NCBI GenBank assembly: GCA_900549745.1
Contig: URPJ01000015.1
Location: 1-52,787 of the forward strand
Source: an uncultured Collinsella sp.
GTDB lineage: Bacteria; Actinomycetota; Coriobacteriia; Coriobacteriales; Coriobacteriaceae
Length of the DNA: 52,787 nucleotides
Direction of reading: 5' to 3'
Below, in pieces: positions 41,616-50,667 of the stretch. Under the pieces are notes generated by a model. The model was given only the letters and a program-made list of their open reading frames with translations, did not search any database and was not told the origin of the DNA. Made by a program: the position numbers and the translations under genes. The stretch's first letter is position 1, and every line of letters begins with the position of its first letter.

Positions 41616-42338
41616 TTAGCGGCGGGCGCGGAGCTTTTCGTAGCCTTCGGCGAAGAAGGCGACCGTCGCGGCGTCGGCCTCGGCGGCGTCGGCCTCGGCG
41701 GCGTCGGCCTCGGTTGCGGGGACCACGCCGTGCTCGTCGCTCACCAGGAACAGCGCGCCCTTAAGCTGCGCGGGAATGTCTACGCGCGTGACCGGGATGC
41801 CCTTGGTCTGGGCCAGTTGCTCGATGAGCGTCGCCGTGCCGCACAGGAACTCGTCCGCCGGCGCCACAAAGGCAAGCTCGCCGTTGTTGACGGCGGCGAG
41901 CAGCTCGGGCGCCACGCCGGTCTCGTCGGCCTCGGAGCGAGCCTCTGCGGAGCGGGCGCGCAGCGCCTTGGCCGACGTATCGGCGAGCGGCTCGTACTCC
42001 CCCACCGTCATGGCGGCGTTGCCGTTGACGTCGATCACCAGCATGAGCACGCCGTCATGTGCGGTGTAATCGCCCTCGGCAAGCGACCACTCAACGTGCT
42101 GTTTGGCCCAGCTGAGCATGTTATGGGTAAGCGGCTCGCCCTGCACCAGGCGCTCGGACAGTGCGCGGATGTGGCGGTTGAGCATGGGCACCTTTTTGTT
42201 GGACATGCGCCAACGGCAGACAAGCGCGGGCTTGTCGAGCGTGAACTTCTCGACCGCCTCCTGATTGGCGCAAAAGTCCTCGTACGCACGCTGATCCTCG
42301 GCATTGCCAAACAGCTCGGCATCATCAATCTGGGGCAT
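41616..42338 (-). CDS. Hypothetical protein with three EADAA repeats near its C-terminus
   Basis: 240 residues from the ATG at 42338 (AAAGG 7 nt upstream); another ATG two codons earlier is too close to the ribosome site. Soluble and acidic. An N-terminal helical part includes ALVCRWRMSNKKVPMLNRHI, and a middle part HDGVLMLVIDVNGNAAMTVG looks like beta-strands. Near the end three perfect 15-bp units (41668-41712) encode EADAA repeats. No family was recognised. Confidence 0.65.
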   Translation of the reverse strand: MPQIDDAELFGNAEDQRAYEDFCANQEAVEKFTLDKPALVCRWRMSNKKVPMLNRHIRALSERLVQGEPLTHNMLSWAKQHVEWSLAEGDYTAHDGVLMLVIDVNGNAAMTVGEYEPLADTSAKALRARSAEARSEADETGVAPELLAAVNNGELAFVAPADEFLCGTATLIEQLAQTKGIPVTRVDIPAQLKGALFLVSDEHGVVPATEADAAEADAAEADAATVAFFAEGYEKLRARR

Positions 42339-42378
42339 GGTCATACCTTTCGTGTTAGTCATTCCGTCCTCTTATACC

Positions 42379-42414
42379 AAAAAGACGGCCCTCCAAACGG
42401 AGCAGCCGTCTTTT
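42379..42414 (-). terminator. Rho-independent terminator downstream of purH
   Basis: 10-bp stem AAAAGACGGC/GCCGTCTTTT with a 15-nt loop; minus strand continues in T's (GCCGTCTTTTTGG). It lies ~200 nt after purH and just before a TATAAG that could be the -10 of the next minus-strand gene. Confidence 0.75.
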
Positions 42415-42497
42415 GCGGAGATTATTTTAGAAGCGAGGCTAGTCCAAGGGACGAGATAACATCCCATCCTCCCCAGTCAACCTAACAGGTCGGCGAG

Positions 42498-42595
42498 GGT
42501 TGCCCAGGTGCCGCAGATTGCCGTGAAAGAGGAGCGACGCGTACTTGGGTACGCGAGCGACGAATGAGCGGCAAGGTGCGGTGGCTGGGCAAGCC
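42498..42595. repeat. 98-nt imperfect palindrome after purH
   Basis: Nested pairing: GGTTGCCCAG with CTGGGCAAGCC, CCGCA with TGCGG, TTGCCG with CGGCAA, and a central CGCGTAC-TTGG-GTACGCG. It starts 19 nt beyond the purH stop. Likely a long hairpin in the purH 3' untranslated region or a repeat element; only one copy is in the window. Confidence 0.6.
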
Positions 42596-42613
42596 GCAGC
42601 GCCACCTCCCTAC

Positions 42614-44221
42614 TTAGTGGCGGAAGTGGCGGGCCCCCGTAAAGACCATCGCGATGCCATGCTCATTGCAGGCCTGGATGCTTTCGTCGTCGCGCTTGGA
42701 GCCGCCGGGCTGGATGATGCAGGTCACGCCGTGCGCGGCAAGCACGTCGACGTTGTCGCGGAACGGGAAGAACGCGTCGCTTGCACAGGCAAAGCCGCCC
42801 TTCTCCACGCCCTCGCGCTCGCAGAAGTCCTCGGCGCGCTCGCAGGCAAGTAGCGCAGAGTCAACGCGGTTAGGCTGACCCGGGCCCATGCCAATGCCGG
42901 CCTTACCCTTGGAGACCAGGATGGCGTTGGACTTAACGCCCTTGCAGACCTTCCAGGCAAACTCGAGCTCGGCCATCTCGGCGTCGGTGGGCTTGCGGTC
43001 GGTGGGGAACGTAAAGGTCGCGGGATCCTCGATCACATGGTCGACTTCCTGCACCAGCATGCCGCCGTCGATGGAGCGCAGCTCCACCTGGGCGCCGTGG
43101 TCCACGCCGCCGGTGGCCAGCACGCGCAGGTTGGGGCGCTTAGCCATGCGCTCGAGCGCCTCGGCAGTGTAGCTCGGGGCGATGATGACCTCGACGAACT
43201 GCTTGTTCTGATCGGCAAAGTGCTCGACCAGCTCATAGGGAACCTCGCGGTTGCAGGCGATGATGCCGCCAAAGGCGCTCTTGGGATCGCAGGCGAAGGC
43301 GCGGTCGTAGGCGGCCGTGATGTCCTCGGCAACGGCGGAACCGCAGGGGTTCTGGTGCTTGAGGATCACGCAGGCCGGCTCGTCGAACTCGCGGACCAGG
43401 TTCCAAGCGGCGTCGGCATCCAGATAGTTGTTGTAGCTGAGCGGCTTGCCCTGGATCTGCTCGGAGCCAACGAGCGGGAACTGCGAGCTCGCGGTGTTCT
43501 CGCAGCCCTCGGCAAAGCGGTAGACCGTAGCCTTCTGCTGAGGATTCTCGCCATAGCGCAGGTCGTCGACCTTCTCCAACGAGATCTCGAGCTTGGCAGA
43601 GGTATCCGCCACGTCGCTTGCCTGGGCGGCAAGCCAACGGGAGATAGCCGTGTCGTAGGCGGCGGTGGTCTGGTAGACCTTCACCTGCAGGCGACGACGG
43701 GTGGAAAGCGTGGTGCAGCCACCGGTCTCGTGCATCTCGGCCAGGACGGCATCATAGTCGGCAGGGTCGGAAATGACGGTAACGCTCGTGGCGTTCTTGG
43801 CGGCAGAGCGCAGCATGGAGGGGCCACCGATGTCGATGTGCTCGATGGCGTCCGCGAAGGTGACCTCGGGGTTGGCGACGGTCTTCTCGAACTCGTACAG
43901 GTTGACGACGACCAGGTCGATCAGCTTAATGCCGTGCTGAGCGGCCTCCTGCATGTGCTGCTCGGAATCGCGGCGGGCCAGCAGCGCGCCGTGAACCTTG
44001 GGGTGCAGGGTCTTAACGCGGCCGTCCATCATCTCGGGGTAGCCCGTGAACTCCTCGATGGGGGTTACGGGAACGCCCGCGTCCTCGATGGCACGAGCCG
44101 TGCCGCCCGTAGAGATGATCTCGACGCCAAAGTCGTCAACCAGCGTCCGTGCGAAATCGACGACGCCCGTCTTATCGGTAACCGAGATCAACGCGCGTGC
44201 GATCTTCACATCAGATCCCAT
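42614..44221 (-). CDS. purH: Bifunctional AICAR transformylase/IMP cyclohydrolase
   Basis: 535 residues. It performs the last two steps of IMP synthesis. The N-terminal cyclohydrolase (MGS-like) domain has ALISVTDKTGV, STGGTARAI and RVKTLHPKVHGALLARR. The C-terminal transformylase domain has GENPQQKA, HQNPCG (catalytic Lys-His region) and IIQPGGSKRDDE. It ends with FTGARHFRH. CAGGAGG precedes the ATG. No other pur genes adjoin it. Confidence 0.96.
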   Translation of the reverse strand: MGSDVKIARALISVTDKTGVVDFARTLVDDFGVEIISTGGTARAIEDAGVPVTPIEEFTGYPEMMDGRVKTLHPKVHGALLARRDSEQHMQEAAQHGIKLIDLVVVNLYEFEKTVANPEVTFADAIEHIDIGGPSMLRSAAKNATSVTVISDPADYDAVLAEMHETGGCTTLSTRRRLQVKVYQTTAAYDTAISRWLAAQASDVADTSAKLEISLEKVDDLRYGENPQQKATVYRFAEGCENTASSQFPLVGSEQIQGKPLSYNNYLDADAAWNLVREFDEPACVILKHQNPCGSAVAEDITAAYDRAFACDPKSAFGGIIACNREVPYELVEHFADQNKQFVEVIIAPSYTAEALERMAKRPNLRVLATGGVDHGAQVELRSIDGGMLVQEVDHVIEDPATFTFPTDRKPTDAEMAELEFAWKVCKGVKSNAILVSKGKAGIGMGPGQPNRVDSALLACERAEDFCEREGVEKGGFACASDAFFPFRDNVDVLAAHGVTCIIQPGGSKRDDESIQACNEHGIAMVFTGARHFRH

Positions 44222-44498
44222 GCAGTCCTCCTGTCTGGTACGCCGCCGTGCTCTGTGAGTCGGTGATACGTCGATCTGCAGCGCTCGCGCAGCGGCATTG
44301 AAAATACTGATTCAATGTAGCGCATCGAGCGCATCGATGCACCCCGCAACGGGCGCATGTGCAGAAAAAGTTTGCGAGCGGAGGGGATGGGCACGGCACT
44401 GGGCACGGTGAGTTCATGGAACACAGGGGCACCATAATTTGATGCCAATGGCGTGGTAGAACTGTGCTCGATATGCATCCGCAAAAGAAAGAGGCACC
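44222..44498. other. Intergenic region between divergent purH and GNAT gene
   Basis: 277 nt. No riboswitch-like fold or strong promoter was recognised by eye; TACATT-type sequences near 44310 may serve purH. Confidence 0.4.
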
Positions 44499-45140
44499 AT
44501 GGTCTCGCGGGTTCTCTACCGACCGTTTGATACCGAAGACTTCGACGCCATCGCGCTGATTCTGCAGCAGCTTTGGCATAACAATTCGGATAACGATGAG
44601 TACAACCGCCTTGAGGCCGCGTGCGACCTCGCCTACTGCCTTTCGTCGTCGACGTTTTCACAGGTTGCGGTGATTGACGGCGAGGCGCGCGGTATTGCAC
44701 TTGCACGCGCAGGACAGAACTCCGGCGTCACTATCAACGAGCATTGGATGGATACCGAACGCGCACTGCTATCGCAGATGCGTGAGCTGGAGCCCGATGC
44801 CTGCGCCGAGTATCTCTCGTTTGTGCGCGCAACCATCCGAACCAACAACCGCCTGCTCGAGAGCAGCCCGTTGCCGCACGACAACGAGGTCACGCTGCTG
44901 GCCGTGGATCGCGACGTCCATGGCCTGGGCGTTGGCACGGTTCTGCTCGATGCCGCGGTCTCGCACCTGTCCTCGCTTGGAGCGACGAGGGCGCACCTGT
45001 ACACCGACTCCAACTGCTCGTGGAAGTTCTACGAGCTGCACGGCTTTAAGCGCACGGCCACGCACCGCGCCAACCGCGAAGAGCGCCGTCACGACATGCC
45101 GCGCGAAAGCTTCCTCTACGAACTCGACCTAACAGCCTAA
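44499..45140 (+). CDS. GNAT family N-acetyltransferase
   Basis: 213 residues with AAAGAAAGAGG upstream of the ATG. The acetyl-CoA loop is VHGLGVGTVLLDAAV near residue 145, and the C-terminal FYELHGFKRT is the usual end of the fold. The N-terminal part has an insert of ~50 residues before the core strands. The substrate is unknown. Single gene. Confidence 0.85.
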   Translation: MVSRVLYRPFDTEDFDAIALILQQLWHNNSDNDEYNRLEAACDLAYCLSSSTFSQVAVIDGEARGIALARAGQNSGVTINEHWMDTERALLSQMRELEPDACAEYLSFVRATIRTNNRLLESSPLPHDNEVTLLAVDRDVHGLGVGTVLLDAAVSHLSSLGATRAHLYTDSNCSWKFYELHGFKRTATHRANREERRHDMPRESFLYELDLTA

Positions 45141-45154
45141 ACCTGGCAGCCATA

Positions 45155-45200
45155 CCTAGTCATTTAGGAACGTTCCCAGTGATTAGTCGTTGGGGACAGC
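45155..45200. repeat. Degenerate copy of the palindrome at 14076-14127
   Basis: Contains CTAGTCATTTAGGAACGTTC followed by TTAGTCGTTGGGGAC, the same order of motifs as at 14073-14127 but with decayed pairing. It lies between the convergent GNAT and DUF2207 genes. Confidence 0.5.
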
Positions 45201-45278
45201 CTTCGTAGGTAGCGCATAAAAATGGGATGGATCCGTCGGCAGTCGCCGGAGAAGATCCATCCCAAAAATCAGAGCGCA

Positions 45279-47225
45279 CTAGAACGTTCCGCCGCCTCCT
45301 CCGCCGACGCCGCCACCGCCGCCACCGGAAAAGCCACCGCCACCGCCGCCGCTCGAGCTATCGGAACTCGAAGCCAGCTCGCGGATGGTCTCGTGATACA
45401 CATCATTGAACGAATCGAGCGGAGACTCGTTGCCGTAGTGATGGTAATACCACCAGTAGCAGGGGTAGTTGTCGTAGAAATCGTCGCTGTTGCGCAGGTC
45501 CGCAGGCACGGCCTCGGCCAGCTGTCGCAGCACTTCTTTCGAAACGCCCAGGGCAACGCCCATCACCAGCAGCTTGTTCCACAGAATCAGATCGCTGGGG
45601 ATGGCCTCCTTCAGGCGCGTAAAGTCCTCGAGCCAATGCTTAAGCGCCTTGCAGCGAGCCGCCACTTCGGCGCCCTCCGGCGTGTAACGGCGGAAGGTGC
45701 AGCTCAGGACAAAGCCCACGATCGTGACGGGGATCGAGATCATAGCGGCACCGACGTTGGCGTCCGCAAAGTCGGTATAGAACAGAGAGCCCAGAATGCC
45801 AAAGACAATGATGATGCCGAGAACCAGGCCGGCCACCATCGCGATAGTGCCATCCGATGCTATAAGCTCGCGCGCTTCCAGCTTGCCCTTAACTGTGCTC
45901 TGATAGTCCTCGAGCTTGTCGCCAACAGATGTGGTACGCTCGCTAGCGTACTCCTCCAGCTCACTAAACGTGCGCGAACGGACTCCGTCCTTATCGGGCT
46001 TAACGCCGGCGAAGAAGACCTTGAGCACATCGCGATCGATGCCGTCCTTCTTGGCAGCCTTCCAGGCCTCGTCGGTCACTGTGATGCGATACGTCTGCTC
46101 CTCTTTTTCGCGACGGAGCAGACCCTTCTTCTTGGTCTCGGTCGCTTCTTCCAGCTTGATCACGCGGTCGTCGGTCAGCTTCATCAGTGTGGCGATATAT
46201 GCCTGATCGGGTACCTCGTTCCAGCTCATGAGGGCCGAAAGCACGGCGGGATGGTCGGCCGAGGGCACATCGCGGAAATATTCGTCCTGGAAAAGCGGCT
46301 TGGGCTTGCGGCGGCGCAGCTTGAGCATAACGATTGTGCCGGTAAAGGCCACCGCCGCAACAACACTTAGCACGGCAAGTGCATTGGCAATCATGCGAGC
46401 GTGAGCGCGGCGGGCGTTAGCTTCGTCGGCCCATTCCTTCTCTTCGCTCAGGATCGTTGACATGCGCTCTTCGCCCGAAGCGGCAAGCTGCGGCACCCAG
46501 TCGCCGGGGAAGGCGATGCGTGCCTCGGCGAATTCGCCCTGATGCACGCAGGGAATGGTATAGGTGACCATGGGTTCGTCCGCATCGAGCGATACATCGC
46601 CCGTCAGCGGGCCGTGGCCCCATGCGCGGAAGTTATCGCCCTTGACGGCCGCCGTCCCGGCAGCGGCATTTGCGAAGTACACTTCCATCTCGACATCGTC
46701 GGAATCCGCCGACCAGCCGTCACCCACGAACTTCCAGTAGAGCTCGGCGGTATCGGCCCAGTTCATAACCGCACCGGTCATGGTGTAGCTCACGTAATAG
46801 ATTGCACTGTCACCGCTCTCGTGAGGGCTGAACACCTTAATCCTTACGCCGTCACCGGCCTGCTCGATCGTATAGACGCCAGAGTCGCCCTTGTTCGCGC
46901 TATCGACTTTGTTAAACGCGGTGTCCCCTTCCTCGACACTCAGCACATCGACGCCCGCCGTGCCACCCTGCTGGTTGGTACCCGTATTAATCTCCCAAAA
47001 CACGCCGTTGATGTCGTCATCGAATTCAAACTGGCGCCCCTCGACAACGGTCAGCGATCCATCGGCCTCGACCGTGGCACTGATGTAGGTTTGGGTCATG
47101 GAATAACCGTCGGCGTGTGCGGCGGCGGGCAGTAGCAGCAATGCAAGCGCGACGAGTGCGCAGACGGAAGCAAATCGCGCAAACAGGCGGCGCTGCCGAC
47201 AGGTTTTGGCAACGGGGGCGTTCAT
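45279..47225 (-). CDS. DUF2207 family membrane protein with Gly-rich C-terminus
   Basis: 648 residues from the ATG at 47225 (AAAGGATG upstream). Signal peptide of ~37 residues (ALVALALLLLPAAAHA). The external DUF2207 beta-domain spans about 40-270, followed by a transmembrane helix near 290. A cytoplasmic region is interrupted by two more helices at about 470-520. The tail is SSSG followed by long Gly runs and ends GGTF, the hallmark of DUF2207 proteins. Function is unknown; often described as a predicted membrane protein. Confidence 0.88.
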   Translation of the reverse strand: MNAPVAKTCRQRRLFARFASVCALVALALLLLPAAAHADGYSMTQTYISATVEADGSLTVVEGRQFEFDDDINGVFWEINTGTNQQGGTAGVDVLSVEEGDTAFNKVDSANKGDSGVYTIEQAGDGVRIKVFSPHESGDSAIYYVSYTMTGAVMNWADTAELYWKFVGDGWSADSDDVEMEVYFANAAAGTAAVKGDNFRAWGHGPLTGDVSLDADEPMVTYTIPCVHQGEFAEARIAFPGDWVPQLAASGEERMSTILSEEKEWADEANARRAHARMIANALAVLSVVAAVAFTGTIVMLKLRRRKPKPLFQDEYFRDVPSADHPAVLSALMSWNEVPDQAYIATLMKLTDDRVIKLEEATETKKKGLLRREKEEQTYRITVTDEAWKAAKKDGIDRDVLKVFFAGVKPDKDGVRSRTFSELEEYASERTTSVGDKLEDYQSTVKGKLEARELIASDGTIAMVAGLVLGIIIVFGILGSLFYTDFADANVGAAMISIPVTIVGFVLSCTFRRYTPEGAEVAARCKALKHWLEDFTRLKEAIPSDLILWNKLLVMGVALGVSKEVLRQLAEAVPADLRNSDDFYDNYPCYWWYYHHYGNESPLDSFNDVYHETIRELASSSDSSSGGGGGGFSGGGGGGVGGGGGGTF

Positions 47226-47681
47226 AGGCACATCCTTTGTCTGTGATACCAGCAACGCCATTGTCCCACGTTTACGGGCGCACATGACGAACATCTAGGC
47301 CAGCGGAGTATCAAACGGGACGAAAGTCACGCCCGCGGCCGGCACATGGGGACGTTCCTTATCTGCCGGCAATCTGGGACACTCCTTGGCATAGCCCGCT
47401 CCGGCAATAGATACCACTTCATAGCTCCGTCACAGGTGTAGCGGCTTTGTGTTGCCGCGACGCGCACTGATTGAGTCCGCGAGCAAGGGGCATAAAGCAG
47501 TTGAGCGAAAACGGTTTGCCCCTTTGCCGTTCGCTTGAGGATCATGTCCCCCTTTTCCGCGGAAACCCCGGCAGTTGCGAAGAGCTGCCGGGGTTTCTGT
47601 CGTTTGAGGGGTTGGGCTGGCGGGTGGCGATCGAGCTGTCGAGCCGGTGCCTCCCCCACCTCCCGCGCTATACTCGTCCGC
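47226..47681. other. Intergenic region between divergent DUF2207 and gluQ genes
   Basis: 456 nt. It holds a GGGGACGTTCCTT motif at ~47346 related to other intergenic repeats, a hairpin at 47562-47597 and a TATACT at 47669-47674 next to gluQ. No gene is supported. Confidence 0.5.
47562..47597. terminator. Perfect 13-bp hairpin upstream of gluQ
   Basis: Stem GAAACCCCGGCAG/CTGCCGGGGTTTC with a 10-nt loop. Only short T runs follow on either strand. No gene ends immediately upstream, so whether it terminates anything is uncertain. Confidence 0.5.
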
Positions 47682-48683
47682 ATGGATATCAACGCACGCA
47701 ACATAGCAACACACGCCGCGGACGCACCGGCAACGGCAGAGCCCACCCCCGTCGTGGGACGCTTCGCCCCGTCGCCCTCGGGCCGCATGCACCTGGGCAA
47801 CGTGTTCAGCTGTCTGTGCTCGTGGCTTTCGGCCCGCAGCCAGGGCGGCGGCATCGTGTTGCGCATCGAGGACCTGGACGATCGCTGTAAGCGGCCGGAG
47901 CTTGCCGCCCAACTGATTGACGACCTGGCTTGGCTGGGGCTCGAATGGGACGAAGGCCCCTACTACCAGCATGATCGCCTAGACCTGTACGAGCGTGCTC
48001 TGCATCAACTGCAAGACGCCGGCCTCACCTATCCCTGCTTTTGCACGCGCGCCGAACTCCATGCCGCGAGCGCACCGCACGCGAGCGACGGCACACCCAT
48101 CTACCGCGGCGCCTGCCGAGGCCTTTCTGCCGAAGAGGTTGCCCGCCGCAGCATCCTGCGCGCTCCGGCCACGCGCCTGCGCGTGCCCGTCGTCGACGAC
48201 CTCGCAGACGACGTGATCGAATTCGTGGACCGCACGTACGGAGCCCAATGCGAGGCACTCGCCACCGAGTGCGGAGACTTTTTGGTGCGCCGCAGCGACG
48301 GCGTGTTTGCCTATCAGCTGGCCGTGGTGGTCGACGACGCTGCCATGGGCGTCACCGAGGTTGTGCGCGGATGCGACCTGCTGGGCTCCACGCCGCGCCA
48401 AATCTACCTGCAGCATCTGCTGGGACTTCCAACGCCGCACTACGCACACATTCCGCTGCTCATGTCGCCGGATGGCCGCCGCCTTTCCAAGCGAGACCGC
48501 GATTTGGACCTGGGCGAACTACGCGCACGCTTTGGCACGCCCGAGACGCTGCTGGGATGGCTCGCCGGGCAAACGGGCATCGCGCCGGACGCCACACCGC
48601 GCTCTGCCGAGCAGCTGGTCGAGCACTTTAGCTGGGTTGTTATCCGTACGCATCGGGAGAACATCACTGTAACGGTCGAGTAG
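47682..48683 (+). CDS. gluQ: Glutamyl-Q tRNA(Asp) synthetase
   Basis: 333 residues from the ATG at 47682, where similarity begins shortly after (GRFAPSPSGRMHLGN, the class I HIGH region as HLGN). The second ATP motif is RRLSKRD. The zinc site is suggested by CFCTRAEL and a later YRGAC. It lacks the anticodon-binding half of GluRS, so it should attach glutamate to queuosine in tRNA-Asp. There is no ribosome site: a TATACT ends 7 nt before the ATG, so the mRNA may be leaderless. A shortened GluRS is a less likely reading. Confidence 0.88.
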   Translation: MDINARNIATHAADAPATAEPTPVVGRFAPSPSGRMHLGNVFSCLCSWLSARSQGGGIVLRIEDLDDRCKRPELAAQLIDDLAWLGLEWDEGPYYQHDRLDLYERALHQLQDAGLTYPCFCTRAELHAASAPHASDGTPIYRGACRGLSAEEVARRSILRAPATRLRVPVVDDLADDVIEFVDRTYGAQCEALATECGDFLVRRSDGVFAYQLAVVVDDAAMGVTEVVRGCDLLGSTPRQIYLQHLLGLPTPHYAHIPLLMSPDGRRLSKRDRDLDLGELRARFGTPETLLGWLAGQTGIAPDATPRSAEQLVEHFSWVVIRTHRENITVTVE

Positions 48684-48698
48684 CCAGCCACCCCGCCT

Positions 48699-49424
48699 CT
48701 ACGCAACATCCCAGGGCTGGAGTTCGTCACCCAAGCGAACGATGCAGTCATAGAGCACGGTGTGGCGCTCGGCCGGGTTGGCATCCCGATGAAAATGCCC
48801 GTAGTACCAGCGCTTATAATCCAAGCGGTCTTCCAGCTCATCGAAAAATGCAGTAAGACGATCAACGCCGGGGCAATTCCAGCCGGGTGCCGGATAGAGC
48901 GTGGGCGAGAGCATGCGCGTGGAGCAGGTGTGGGTGATTACGTAGTCGACCTTCCAACCCACGCTGTCGAGCCTTGCCCGCGCCTCCCCAAAGTTGCGCT
49001 CGTCCGGCAGCTCCTGCGGCCACCAACTGGAATACGGCACGCGATATTCCTTGTCCACGCTCGTGGCGCCGCCCATGGTAAAGATCGTTGAGCCGTCGAG
49101 TTCAAAAACCTCGCCGCGCGTCAGGCGCCGTATGGGCGAGGTATCCGACAGGCGCTGCGTCAGCCCACCGTGCCACAACTCCATGGGTCGCTCCGCCCAG
49201 TGATCGAAACGCTCGTGGTTGCCGTCGACAAACAGCACGGTGTAGAGGCGCGACTCCAGCCAAGCAATATCGGCACATTCCTCGGCAGAAAAGTCCCAGG
49301 GAAAGCCAAAGTCGCCCGCGATGATGAGATAGTCGTCGCTCGCCAGGCTATCCCCAAGCTCCCAATCGCGGAGCTTTTGCATGTCAGCGCCGCCATGGAC
49401 GTCGCCCGTCACATAGACCGTCAT
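48699..49424 (-). CDS. Calcineurin-like metallophosphoesterase
   Basis: 241 residues from the ATG at 49424. Metal motifs in order: GDVHG (8-12), AGDFGFPWD, VDGNHERFD, ITHTCS and GHFHRD. This is the full dinuclear metallophosphoesterase set, so an active phosphatase or nuclease is expected; the substrate is unknown. It is convergent with gluQ, whose stop is 15 nt away. Confidence 0.88.
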   Translation of the reverse strand: MTVYVTGDVHGGADMQKLRDWELGDSLASDDYLIIAGDFGFPWDFSAEECADIAWLESRLYTVLFVDGNHERFDHWAERPMELWHGGLTQRLSDTSPIRRLTRGEVFELDGSTIFTMGGATSVDKEYRVPYSSWWPQELPDERNFGEARARLDSVGWKVDYVITHTCSTRMLSPTLYPAPGWNCPGVDRLTAFFDELEDRLDYKRWYYGHFHRDANPAERHTVLYDCIVRLGDELQPWDVA

Positions 49425-49502
49425 CGGATCACCACTTCCCCGTAAGTCGCTAGCCCACATTCTGCACGATCACTAAGCCAACCGTTCCAACCCTTCCATC
49501 CT

Positions 49503-49748
49503 TTAGGGCTTACCCCTCGTTCTTCCATCCAAACGGGTCAAGCACCCAAAAACCAGATCGAGCACGCCGCCGGTCATCATGGCACCGGCAAGGGCAATGC
49601 AAACGTGCAAAGAGCTGGCACTTCGGAGCACGTCGAATGGCCCCAGAACAGCCAGCAGCGCGACCGCTGCGCCGGCTACGCACAGCGCAAGGCACGGTCC
49701 TGCGTCCTTAACGCACTTCTTTGCGAGATGCTTTGCGTTGTCACCCAT
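49503..49748 (-). CDS. Small two-helix membrane protein
   Basis: 81 residues from the ATG at 49748 (AAGGAG 10 nt upstream); longer starts are open but lack a ribosome site. Two hydrophobic segments at about 18-38 and 45-66 with a short Lys/Arg-rich tail. No family recognised. It lies 78 nt upstream of the phosphoesterase gene on the same strand and may share its transcript. Confidence 0.6.
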   Translation of the reverse strand: MGDNAKHLAKKCVKDAGPCLALCVAGAAVALLAVLGPFDVLRSASSLHVCIALAGAMMTGGVLDLVFGCLTRLDGRTRGKP

Positions 49749-49960
49749 CGATATCGAACTCCTTAGAGGGCCGTTGTTCAGATGCATGCCGCCGCGGCGG
49801 AGCATGGCGGCAGGGTAAGTGTCACATGCCGTGCGGACATCAATGGAGAAACCGCCTGCTCGACCAACCTTTGACGCCGTTTTGCACCGGCACTACATCC
49901 CCCGCTATCGAGGTCTAATACTTTTCCCACCGCTACCCAAAAACTCATCCAACATTAATC

Positions 49961-49988
49961 TTGGCTCAAGAATCGCTTAATCTATAAC
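49961..49988 (+). promoter_or_regulatory. Probable promoter of the DUF4342-two-component operon
   Basis: -35 TTGGCT (49961-49966), 16-bp spacer, -10 TATAAC (49983-49988). It leaves a ~110-nt GC-rich leader with several possible hairpins before the start at 50107. The rest of 49749-50106 (358 nt) shows no gene. Confidence 0.5.
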
Positions 49989-50106
49989 CTGCACTATAGA
50001 GTTCGACCAAGGGCGGGGCGGCGCCGCGCAACGCAGGCCGCCGAACGCTACGCTCGCGCCCGGGCAGATCGCCCGGCGTCGCGCCCATCGAACGAAAGGA
50101 CAGGTC

Positions 50107-50649
50107 ATGAACGACCTCGAAAAAGTTGAAACCATCCGCACCAAGTGCAACGTGAGCTACACCGATGCCAAGGCGGCGCTCGACGCTGCCGACGGCAGCG
50201 TTTTGGATGCCATCATTTGGCTCGAGTCGCAGGGCAAGACCCAGACCACGTCGGCGCACGCCGCCACCGAGTCCGCGCCGGTCGATGAGCCTTCGGCCGA
50301 GATGGTCGCCGCGCAGGCCGCCTACGAAAAGTCGAGCGAAAAGACCGACTTCTCCAAGAAAATGGACAGCGTGTGGGAGTACCTCAAAAAGCTCTTCCGT
50401 CTGAGCCTGGACACCAAGTTTATCGCCACGCGCCGCGATGCGATCATCCTCAACATTCCCATCCTGATCCCCATCGTCGCGCTGTTTGCCTGGGGCGCTA
50501 CGATTTGGCTGATGCTGATTGGCCTGTTCTTTGGCATGCGCTACCGCATCGATAGCGACGGCGACGTGCCCGGCAGCATCAACAACCTTATGAATCACGC
50601 CGCCGATGCCGCGGACGACATCAAGCAAAATCTCAACGACGACAAGTAA
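50107..50649 (+). CDS. DUF4342 protein with UBA-like N-terminal domain
   Basis: 180 residues with AAAGGA upstream of the ATG. Residues 1-42 are a UBA/TS-N-like three-helix domain (VSYTDAKAALDAADGSVLDA). A variable linker follows, then the DUF4342 region at about 85-150 with one or two membrane segments (ILNIPILIPIVALFAWGATI). An acidic C-terminus ends the protein. Function is unknown. It is 18 nt ahead of the response regulator gene, so it may take part in or be controlled by that system. Confidence 0.85.
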   Translation: MNDLEKVETIRTKCNVSYTDAKAALDAADGSVLDAIIWLESQGKTQTTSAHAATESAPVDEPSAEMVAAQAAYEKSSEKTDFSKKMDSVWEYLKKLFRLSLDTKFIATRRDAIILNIPILIPIVALFAWGATIWLMLIGLFFGMRYRIDSDGDVPGSINNLMNHAADAADDIKQNLNDDK

Positions 50650-50667
50650 TCGCAGACGGGGGCACGC

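Noticed and set aside
44222..44498. Purine riboswitch upstream of purH
   Set aside because: No conserved purine aptamer three-way junction sequence could be found in the minus-strand leader.
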